NCBI GenBank assembly: GCA_023487605.1
Contig: JAMDEE010000011.1
Location: 1-18,240 of the forward strand
DNA length: 18,240 nucleotides
Reading direction: 5' to 3'
Source: Patescibacteria group bacterium
Lineage (GTDB): Bacteria; Patescibacteriota; Microgenomatia; Levybacterales; UBA12049
The position numbers and the translations under genes were made by a program. How positions within the stretch are numbered: position 1 is the stretch's first letter; each line of letters starts with the position of its first letter. Under the pieces are notes generated by a model. The model was not told the DNA's origin. It saw nothing but the letters and a program-made list of their open reading frames with translations, and searched no databases. This document shows, piece after piece, positions 1 through 5,900 of the stretch.

Positions 1-13
1 CCGGCGCGTAATC

Positions 14-214
14 ATGGGCAAAAAACAGCTTATTATAAACAACTTCATAGGAGGCATCGCTTGGGCGTTTGGGGCGGTTATAGGCGTTGCATTGGTCGTT
101 TCACTTTTAGGATTAATCCTCAAAAACATAAATTTTATTCCTTACATCGGAAATTTTGTTGCGGGAGTTATTGAATTTGTCATAAACAAAAATCCGGGAT
201 TAATTGCCAAATAA
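14..214 (+). CDS. Small DUF5665-like membrane protein, possibly 5'-truncated
   Basis: A 66-residue protein with a hydrophobic segment at about residues 15-37 and a second amphipathic or hydrophobic stretch at about 40-58. The pattern (N-terminal Asn-Asn-Phe-Ile-Gly-Gly, a glycine/alanine-rich membrane helix, then Ile-Pro-Tyr-Ile-Gly) resembles the DUF5665 family of small membrane proteins; this is from memory of the family. No function is known to me. The reading frame stays open to the left edge of the window, so the true start could lie upstream. No clear ribosome binding site precedes this ATG. It ends about 46 bases before thrS, which has its own promoter-like sequence. Confidence 0.6.
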   Translation: MGKKQLIINNFIGGIAWAFGAVIGVALVVSLLGLILKNINFIPYIGNFVAGVIEFVINKNPGLIAK

Positions 215-223
215 TAAGAAATA

Positions 224-252
224 TATACAAAATACCGCATAATTGGTAAAAT
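224..252 (+). promoter_or_regulatory. Predicted leaderless promoter of thrS
   Basis: Extended -10 TGGTAAAAT at 244-252, with a weak -35 TATACA (4 of 6 matches to TTGACA) at 224-229 and a 17-base spacer. Only 8 bases separate the -10 from the ATG at 261, so the transcript should start at or next to the start codon, with no room for a ribosome binding site. Confidence 0.6.
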
Positions 253-260
253 ACATCTTA

Positions 261-1493
261 ATGGATAAACCTAATCTAAAAGACCACAAGCAACTGGGAC
301 AGGAACTGGAATTATTTTTTACCCATGATTACGCGCCGGGCGCTCCTTTTTGGCTTCCCAAAGGAATGGTAATTTTTAAAGAGCTGGAGAAATATATAAG
401 GGAACTTACCGAAAACGCGGGATACCTCGAAACATCAACGCCGATAATGGTCAACTCCGTAATTTTTAAAGAGTCGGGTCATTGGATAAAATTCGGTGAA
501 CATAATATGTATAATCTGGAATTGTCTGATGACGAAAGCGACAAACACCCCGAAAGTTATACTCTCAAGCCCATGAATTGCCCCGAGTCAACAATCCTTT
601 ACAGGTTCAGGCCGAGAACTTACAAGGAGCTTCCATTAAGACTTTCCGAGCTCGGCAGACTTCACAGAAGAGAAAAGTCGGGAGAAGTTAACGGATTACT
701 CCGGGTAAGACAACTCACTATGGACGATGCCCATATTTTTGCCAGGGAGAGTCAGATTTTCGAAGAGGTATCGAATATTTTGGACATGATGATTACCTTT
801 TACAAAAACTTCGGGTTTGAATACGAGTTCAGGTTTGCCACAAGACCCGAGCAAAGGGCAGGAACAGATGAGATGTGGGATAAGGCGGAAAAAGACCTTG
901 AAGAAGTTTTAAAGAAAAAAGGCATAAAAGCGGGCAATAAAAAAGGCGACGGTGCATTCTACGGGCCAAAAATCGACTTGCATATTAAAGACGCCTTGGG
1001 TAGGGAATGGCAACTGGCAACTGTACAATTGGATTTTCATATGCCTTCAAAAAATGCTTTTGACCTAAAATATGTGAATGAAAAGGGTGAATTTGAAAAA
1101 CCGGTGATGATTCACAGGGCAATATTTGGAAGCTTTGAAAGATTTATCGGAATATTAACGGAACACTTACAAGGAGCATTCCCCCTATGGCTCTCGCCGG
1201 TGCAAGTTATGATACTTCCAATAACGGATGAGCAAAATTCGTATGGGGAAAAACTGCTGGGAGAATTCAGAAAAGAAAATATTCGTACAGAGCTTGACGC
1301 GAGAAGTGAACGGCTTCAAGCAAAAATACGAGACGCCACTTTACAAAAAGCCCCGTTTCTTTGTATAATAGGCAAGCGGGAAGTTGAAAATAAAACAATT
1401 TCCGTAAGAACCCGCGAGGGAAAAGATTTAGGAACGCTTAAAATTTCGGAATTCCTAAATAAATTAAAACAAGAAATTGATAAAAAGATTTAA
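261..1493 (+). CDS. thrS: Threonyl-tRNA synthetase, catalytic and anticodon domains only
   Basis: Attaches threonine to tRNA-Thr in the cytoplasm. The 410-residue protein starts exactly at the class II catalytic core (the Asp-His-Lys segment) and continues to an anticodon-binding domain at about residues 310-410. Class II motifs are visible: motif 1 near 25-65, motif 2 around LHRREKSGEVNGLLRVR, and motif 3 with HRAIFGSFERF. The three zinc ligands of bacterial ThrRS are present as Cys107 (MNCP), His158 (DDAHIF) and His285 (MIHRA). The N-terminal TGS domain and the N2 editing domain of the usual roughly 640-residue enzyme are absent. I chose ATG 261 over the in-frame TTG at 243 because the TTG overlaps the -10 box and homology begins just after 261. 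First gene of the thrS-infC-rpmI-rplT-pheST cluster. Confidence 0.95.
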   Translation: MDKPNLKDHKQLGQELELFFTHDYAPGAPFWLPKGMVIFKELEKYIRELTENAGYLETSTPIMVNSVIFKESGHWIKFGEHNMYNLELSDDESDKHPESYTLKPMNCPESTILYRFRPRTYKELPLRLSELGRLHRREKSGEVNGLLRVRQLTMDDAHIFARESQIFEEVSNILDMMITFYKNFGFEYEFRFATRPEQRAGTDEMWDKAEKDLEEVLKKKGIKAGNKKGDGAFYGPKIDLHIKDALGREWQLATVQLDFHMPSKNAFDLKYVNEKGEFEKPVMIHRAIFGSFERFIGILTEHLQGAFPLWLSPVQVMILPITDEQNSYGEKLLGEFRKENIRTELDARSERLQAKIRDATLQKAPFLCIIGKREVENKTISVRTREGKDLGTLKISEFLNKLKQEIDKKI

Positions 1494-2058
1494 GAAAAGA
1501 CAAGACGACAGAAAATTTTACAGGACTAATGAGCGTATTTTTGCTTCCAGCTTACGTGTCCTAGATATAAACGGAAAGCAAGTAGGAATTTTAAGTAAAT
1601 TTGAGGCACTGGACAAAGCAAGAAGCGAAGGATTGGACCTAGTCGAAATTGCACCTGCGGCAAAGCCTCCTGTAGCTAAGATAATTGACTTTAAAAAATT
1701 CCTATATCAGGAAGAAAAGAAAAAACGCGAGGAAAAGCGAAAAGCAAAGGTATCGGAAACAAAAGAAGTAAGACTCGGGCCTTTTATGAGCGACAATGAC
1801 CTTTCAGTCATGTCGAAAAGAGCCCGGGATTTTTTAGAAGACGGGGATAAAGTAAGATTGGTGGTTAGTTTTTCGGGTAGGCAAATTGCCCACCCGGAAT
1901 TCGGACATAAAATTTTGGATAAAATACTAAAAGATCTGGAAAATGTTTCAAAAATAGAAAGAGACAGACACCTGGAGGGCAGAAAAATAATTTGCATAGT
2001 CTCGCCGGACAGGAAAAAAACATATGCCAAAGAAGAAAATCAAGAAATCGGTAGCTAA
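1477..2058 (+). CDS. infC: Translation initiation factor IF-3
   Basis: IF-3 binds the 30S subunit, prevents premature 50S joining and checks start-codon and initiator-tRNA pairing. The N-terminal domain (residues about 16-85, starting at the Thr-Asn-Glu-Arg-Ile segment and including GLDLVEIAP and PPVAKI), a lysine-rich linker (about 88-100) and the C-terminal domain (about 100-180, KEVRLGPFMSDNDL) are all present. Length is 193 residues. No ATG is available at the right place: TTG at 1477 or ATA at 1480 are the only sensible starts, overlapping thrS by up to 17 bases. Rare start codons in infC are a known autoregulatory trait in Enterobacteria (AUU); whether that applies here is inference. 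The last 35 bases also encode the start of rpmI in another frame. Confidence 0.93.
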   Translation: MIKRFKKRQDDRKFYRTNERIFASSLRVLDINGKQVGILSKFEALDKARSEGLDLVEIAPAAKPPVAKIIDFKKFLYQEEKKKREEKRKAKVSETKEVRLGPFMSDNDLSVMSKRARDFLEDGDKVRLVVSFSGRQIAHPEFGHKILDKILKDLENVSKIERDRHLEGRKIICIVSPDRKKTYAKEENQEIGS

Positions 2059-2221
2059 AAGATTTAAGGTCACAAAAACCGGAAAGGTGATGTTCTCCCA
2101 TCAGTACAAAGGTCACTTGAAAATGCATAAGTCAAAATCAAGGATTAGACGACAAAAAGAGCCGGGAGAACTAACGGGAGCATTCGCAATAAAAGTAAAA
2201 AAGATGCTTGGGGAACTTTAA
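2024..2221 (+). CDS. rpmI: 50S ribosomal protein bL35
   Basis: Large-subunit protein of 65 residues, the normal family length, strongly basic. It starts with the usual Met-Pro-Lys-Lys-Lys and carries the internal SVAKRFKVTKTGKV segment, then a Lys/His/Ser/Arg-rich middle typical of bL35. The start lies inside infC (35-base overlap); AGGA at 2011-2014, 9 bases upstream, could act as a ribosome binding site. The position between infC and rplT matches the classical infC-rpmI-rplT operon. In that operon in E. coli and Bacillus the genes are controlled by L20 or a leader; I saw no such leader here. Its stop overlaps the ATG of the following small ORF (TAATG). Confidence 0.95.
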   Translation: MPKKKIKKSVAKRFKVTKTGKVMFSHQYKGHLKMHKSKSRIRRQKEPGELTGAFAIKVKKMLGEL

Positions 2222-2400
2222 TGGTTAAACTTAGAAATTTTAATTTTAGACAAACACGTTCCGAAAGGGCAGGGGAAAATGCGTACAGAAATTTCAGGCC
2301 CAACTTTTTCGGAAAGTTTAAAATTAATCCGTTTAACAAGCTAAGGACTAATGCCGAACAAAACCAAGGTATCAAAAATATAAAATTAAAAGGAAAATAA
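2221..2400 (+). CDS. Unrecognised 59-residue basic protein between rpmI and rplT
   Basis: I do not recognise this protein. The ATG at 2221 shares its A with the rpmI stop codon (TAATG), and its TAA at 2398-2400 ends one base before the rplT ATG, so the ORF fills the whole gap between the two ribosomal genes. It has 15 Lys/Arg against 3 Glu and no Asp, is rich in Asn and Phe, and has no membrane segment or cysteine. It contains paired segments such as NFNFRQTRSERAG and NFRPNFFGKFKINPF. The AGA/AGG-rich codon use resembles its neighbours. The basic charge and the setting suggest an RNA- or ribosome-associated protein; that is inference only. Alternatively it is a spacer that happens to be open. 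Confidence 0.55.
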   Translation: MVKLRNFNFRQTRSERAGENAYRNFRPNFFGKFKINPFNKLRTNAEQNQGIKNIKLKGK

Positions 2401-2401
2401 T

Positions 2402-2746
2402 ATGGCAAGAGTAAAAAGAGGAACAGTATCCAGAAGAAAGCACAACAAACTTTTAAAACAAGTTAAGGGTTTCCGTGGCACAAAATCCAAACTTATAAAA
2501 GTAGCTAAAGAAGCGTCCTTGCATGCAGACGCTTACGCTTTTCATGGAAGAAAACTCAGAAAAAGGGATATGAGAGCTTTGTGGATAGTAAGAGTAGGAG
2601 AAGCCGCTAAGAAAGAAGGCGTATCATACAGTCAGCTGATTAATCGTTTTAAAAAAGCTAAAATTGAATTGGACAGAAAGATACTCGCAGACTTAGTGGT
2701 AAACGACCCCGAAACATTCCAAAAAGTCGTAAAATCGGCTAAATAA
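2402..2746 (+). CDS. rplT: 50S ribosomal protein bL20
   Basis: Large-subunit assembly protein that binds 23S rRNA. Length is 114 residues, close to the usual 115-118. It begins with the diagnostic MARVKRGTVSRRKHNKLLK and has the long basic N-terminal helix, the conserved AFHGRKLRKRDMR segment near residues 48-60, and the globular C-terminal part ending in LADLVVNDPETFQKVV. AGGA at 2391-2394, 7 bases before the ATG, is one of the few convincing Shine-Dalgarno sequences in this window. In well-studied bacteria L20 represses its own operon; no matching RNA structure was identified here. Confidence 0.97.
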   Translation: MARVKRGTVSRRKHNKLLKQVKGFRGTKSKLIKVAKEASLHADAYAFHGRKLRKRDMRALWIVRVGEAAKKEGVSYSQLINRFKKAKIELDRKILADLVVNDPETFQKVVKSAK

Positions 2747-2758
2747 ATTACCTCAGTA

Positions 2759-2787
2759 GTGAAAAAAGCCTCAAATTATGCTATCCT
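2759..2787 (+). promoter_or_regulatory. Predicted leaderless promoter of pheS
   Basis: Extended -10 TGCTATCCT at 2779-2787 with GTGAAA (4 of 6 matches to TTGACA) at 2759-2764 and exactly 17 bases between them. The preferred pheS ATG at 2796 lies 8 bases downstream of the -10, the same geometry as the other predicted leaderless promoters in this window. Confidence 0.45.
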
Positions 2788-2795
2788 TGAATGTG

Positions 2796-3830
2796 ATGGA
2801 AGAAGAACTTATAGGCATTAAAAATACGGCTCTTTCTTTTATTCTGGAGGCAGAAGACCTAGAAACCTTAGAGGATGTTAAGCTGCAATTTTTGGGAAGA
2901 AGCGGAAAGCTGACTCTCACAATTAAAGATATAACCAAAATTCCTCCCGAACAAAGAAAAGAAGTCGGAATTTTAGCGAACGAAGTCAAACAGACAATAG
3001 AGGATGCTATTAAAAGCAAATCCGAAAGCCTAAAACATAAAACTAAAACCGTATTAAGAAAGAAGATTGACGTCACAAACCCTGCAATTTTGCCACCTCT
3101 TGGGCATTTGCATTTAGTAACCCAGGCAATAGAAGAAATTTCCGGTATTTTTGAAAAAATTGGCTTCACACGGGTACGATATCCAGAAGTTGAATGGGAT
3201 TGGTATGCTTTTACTGCCCTTAATTTCCCTCCCGACCATCCGGCTAGAGACGATTGGGAAACATTTTTTGTAAAAAGTGCTCCAAGCCCGAAATATGGAC
3301 CGATGATATTAACTCCGCATACATCCTCGGGGCAAATCAGAGAAATGCAGCGGGTAGAGCCTCCTGTAAGAATGTTAAATATCGCCAAATGCTATAGAAG
3401 GCAATCCGATGTATCCCACACGGCGATGTTTCACCAATTTGAAACTTTAGTTATCGACGAAAATATTTCTATTTCACATCTAAAAGGGGTTTTAGACTAT
3501 TTCGCAAAATCATATTTCGGAGAAAACAGAAAAACCAGAATAAGGCCGTATCATTTCCAGTTTACGGAACCTTCCTTTGAAGTAGACGTAACCTGCGGTG
3601 TCTGCAACGGTAAAGGGTGCAGGCTTTGCAAAGAAGGATGGCTTGAAATGGGAGGCGCCGGAATGGTCCATCCCAATGTATTAAAAGCCGTAGGCTTAGA
3701 TCCGGAAAAATATACAGGCTTTGCATCGGGTTGGGGAGTGGAAAGAGTGCTAATGATGAAAGACGGAATAGAAATTGACGACTTAAGGCTTTTATACTCC
3801 AATAACCTGGAATTTTTAAAACAGTTCTAA
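2796..3830 (+). CDS. pheS: Phenylalanyl-tRNA synthetase alpha subunit
   Basis: Catalytic alpha subunit of the heterotetrameric PheRS. Counting from ATG 2796 it has 344 residues, near the normal 330-350. The N-terminal 80 residues form the expected helical coiled-coil arm that contacts tRNA. The class II core follows, with the HPARDDWETFFV segment, motif 2 (CYRRQSDVSHTAMFHQFE), the FQFTEPSFEVDV Phe-binding strand, GGAGMVHPNVL, and motif 3 (GWGVERVLMM). A Cys-X2-Cys-X4-Cys-X2-Cys cluster (Cys267, 270, 275, 278) sits just before the GWLEMGGAG segment and could bind zinc. An in-frame ATG at 2778 would add six residues but overlaps the -10 box, so I prefer 2796. pheT follows after a 120-base repeat-containing gap. 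Confidence 0.96.
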   Translation: MEEELIGIKNTALSFILEAEDLETLEDVKLQFLGRSGKLTLTIKDITKIPPEQRKEVGILANEVKQTIEDAIKSKSESLKHKTKTVLRKKIDVTNPAILPPLGHLHLVTQAIEEISGIFEKIGFTRVRYPEVEWDWYAFTALNFPPDHPARDDWETFFVKSAPSPKYGPMILTPHTSSGQIREMQRVEPPVRMLNIAKCYRRQSDVSHTAMFHQFETLVIDENISISHLKGVLDYFAKSYFGENRKTRIRPYHFQFTEPSFEVDVTCGVCNGKGCRLCKEGWLEMGGAGMVHPNVLKAVGLDPEKYTGFASGWGVERVLMMKDGIEIDDLRLLYSNNLEFLKQF

Positions 3831-3835
3831 AATAT

Positions 3836-3949
3836 GTCAAAACACAAATCGCAAAATTCAAAGCTGTAACTAAAATCTAAAATTTAAAAAAGGATTTAGG
3901 ATAAATAGATGTAGATTTGCCATTTGAGATATTAAATTTCAGATATAAC
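3836..3949 (+). repeat. Degenerate 7-base-periodic inverted repeat in the pheS-pheT gap
   Basis: This fills the whole gap between pheS and pheT. The left part (3836-3890) reads as heptads of the form NNNCAAA and then CTAAAAT. The right part (3895-3949), reverse-complemented, gives similar heptads such as TCTCAAA, TGGCAAA, CTATTTA and TCCTAAA, so the two halves form an imperfect AT-rich hairpin. No ORF of note is present. A short TATAAC before the pheT ATG could be a -10 but is not convincing. Confidence 0.5.
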
Positions 3950-3950
3950 T

Positions 3951-5900
3951 ATGAATATAAAAATATTAGACAGCTGGCTTAGGGATTATATAAAAACACC
4001 GGCGAAACCAAAAGAAATAGCCGAAATGCTTTCGACAACTAGTGTTTCCGTTGAGAAAGTGGAAAAGCACGGCGACGATTTTACTTACGATATCGAGATC
4101 ACTACTAACAGGCCTGATTTAATGTCTGTTTTAGGCCTCGCAAGAGAAACAGCAGCTGTCTTAAACCAATATGGAATTGAGGCTAAATTTATCCCCCTTA
4201 AGTTGGAAAAGCCACAAGCTCCAAAAATAGATCTAATCAAAGTAGTAAATAACCCCAGGCTTGTAAATAGAATCTGTGCTATTGTTATGGAGGTTAAGGT
4301 AAAGGAATCTCCCGGATACCTTAAGGAACGACTTGAGACTTCGGATATCAGAAGCCTTAACAATTTAATAGACATTACAAACTATGTAATGCGTACAATA
4401 GGCCACCCGGCCCATGTTTTCGACTTTGATAGACTTAATACAAAAAATCTTACAATAAGGGAAGCCGAAAAGGGGGAAAGAGTTATAACTCTGGATAGCA
4501 AAGAACATATACTTTACGGCGGAGAAATTGTCGCGGTAAACGACCGGAATGAAATCGTAGACCTTCTCGGAATAATGGGCCTTAAGAATAGTGTTGTTAC
4601 CGAAAATACGAAACGTATTTTATTTTTTATAGATAACAATGAAAAATCCCATATCAGAAAAGCGTCTATGTCTTTGGGCATCAGAACTGATGCTGCAGTA
4701 ATTAACGAAAAAAACTTAGACCCCGAACTAGCGTCCGAGGCATTACTCTACGGAATAAAACTTTATGAACAATTGGCAGAAGGCAAAATTATTTCTGAAA
4801 TAATCGACATTTACCCGAATAAACAAAAAGCGAAGGAAATATTGGTTTCCGAAGAAAAAATAAATAAAGTAATAGGCGTTAAAATCCCGTTAAAACAATC
4901 TTCGCAAATACTTTCGGGCTTAGGCTTCGAAAATATTATTTTGGAAAGTAAATTAAAAGTCAGAGTTCCTTCTTTCAGGGCGTCGGACATAGAAATCGAA
5001 GAAGACATTATCGAAGAGATCGCAAGAATTTTCGGCTATTCAAACATTCCAAGTAAAATTCCACCTTTATCCTCCCAATTAGTCGTCAATCCGTTTGCAA
5101 ATACTTTTTACTGGGAAAAAAGAGTTAAAGAAGCCCTGAAGTACTGGGGGTTTACCGAAACATATACTTATTCCTTTGTTTCCGAAGATTTGCTTGAGGG
5201 TCCTATTAAAGAAGCCGTAGCAATACAAAATCCCCTAACCGAAGATTTTGCCTACATGAGATTAACCCTTGTTCCCAGCCTTTTAAAGGTACTGTCGGAG
5301 AATAAAAAAACGGAAAATATAAAAATATTTGAACTTTCGAAAATTTATAAACGGCAAGAAAATGAATTGCCGCAAGAACAATCAGCCCTTTCCGGGGTAA
5401 TAAAAAATGAGAAAACAGATTTTTATGAAATCAAAGGACTTTTGGAACAACTGCTGAATGACTTAGGAATAAAAAATTCCGTTTTTAAAAATTCTGAAAA
5501 AGGAGGACTGGGTGCCTCTGTATATATCGGAAAAGAATATTTGGGGGAAATTGAAGTCTTGGACAATAGGCTAATCGATTTTGAATTAAATTTTGAAATA
5601 ATCTTAAAGCATGCTAATTTAAAAAAGGAGTATAAACCCCTTAGCAAATTTCCCCCGATTGTTGAAGACATTTCCGTTATAGTATCCGACGCTATTAAAA
5701 CCCAGGACATACTCGAAGAAATAAAAAAACAAAGCGAATTAATCAGTGAAGTTACATTAAAAGACAGATTCAACGATTCAAGAACTTTCCATATTATTTA
5801 TTTACATCCCCAAAGAAATTTGACTAATGATGAAATCTCCAAAATAAGGCAAACGATAACCGCTTCGTTAAAATCTGCATTCAACGCATCAATAAAATAA
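3951..5900 (+). CDS. pheT: Phenylalanyl-tRNA synthetase beta subunit lacking the EMAP-like tRNA-binding domain
   Basis: Beta subunit of PheRS, which carries tRNA binding and the editing of mischarged Tyr-tRNA-Phe. It has 649 residues; the usual bacterial protein has about 790-800. The first 40 residues (KILDSWLRDYI) lead straight into DIEITTNRPDLMSVLGLARE, a segment that normally follows a roughly 110-residue OB-fold (EMAP/tRNA_bind) domain, so that domain is missing. The B3/B4 editing region is present at about 95-270, with SLNNLIDITNYVM and GHPAHVFDFD. So are a B5 region (about 290-370, IEEDIIEEIARIFGYSNIP), the catalytic-like fold, and a C-terminal FDX-ACB anticodon-binding domain at about 558-649. 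The stop codon directly abuts the stop of the convergent PBP gene. Confidence 0.96.
   Translation: MNIKILDSWLRDYIKTPAKPKEIAEMLSTTSVSVEKVEKHGDDFTYDIEITTNRPDLMSVLGLARETAAVLNQYGIEAKFIPLKLEKPQAPKIDLIKVVNNPRLVNRICAIVMEVKVKESPGYLKERLETSDIRSLNNLIDITNYVMRTIGHPAHVFDFDRLNTKNLTIREAEKGERVITLDSKEHILYGGEIVAVNDRNEIVDLLGIMGLKNSVVTENTKRILFFIDNNEKSHIRKASMSLGIRTDAAVINEKNLDPELASEALLYGIKLYEQLAEGKIISEIIDIYPNKQKAKEILVSEEKINKVIGVKIPLKQSSQILSGLGFENIILESKLKVRVPSFRASDIEIEEDIIEEIARIFGYSNIPSKIPPLSSQLVVNPFANTFYWEKRVKEALKYWGFTETYTYSFVSEDLLEGPIKEAVAIQNPLTEDFAYMRLTLVPSLLKVLSENKKTENIKIFELSKIYKRQENELPQEQSALSGVIKNEKTDFYEIKGLLEQLLNDLGIKNSVFKNSEKGGLGASVYIGKEYLGEIEVLDNRLIDFELNFEIILKHANLKKEYKPLSKFPPIVEDISVIVSDAIKTQDILEEIKKQSELISEVTLKDRFNDSRTFHIIYLHPQRNLTNDEISKIRQTITASLKSAFNASIK

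Noticed and set aside
243..260. TTG start for thrS adding six residues
   Set aside because: It overlaps the extended -10 box, and similarity to ThrRS begins just after ATG 261.
1707..2128. Minus-strand open frames opposite infC and rpmI
   Set aside because: They overlap strong coding genes on the plus strand, have no family resemblance and no promoter; they are reading-frame shadows.
2771..3388. Long 205-codon minus-strand frame opposite pheS
   Set aside because: It lies fully inside pheS, whose protein is unmistakable; the opposite frame has no recognisable domain.
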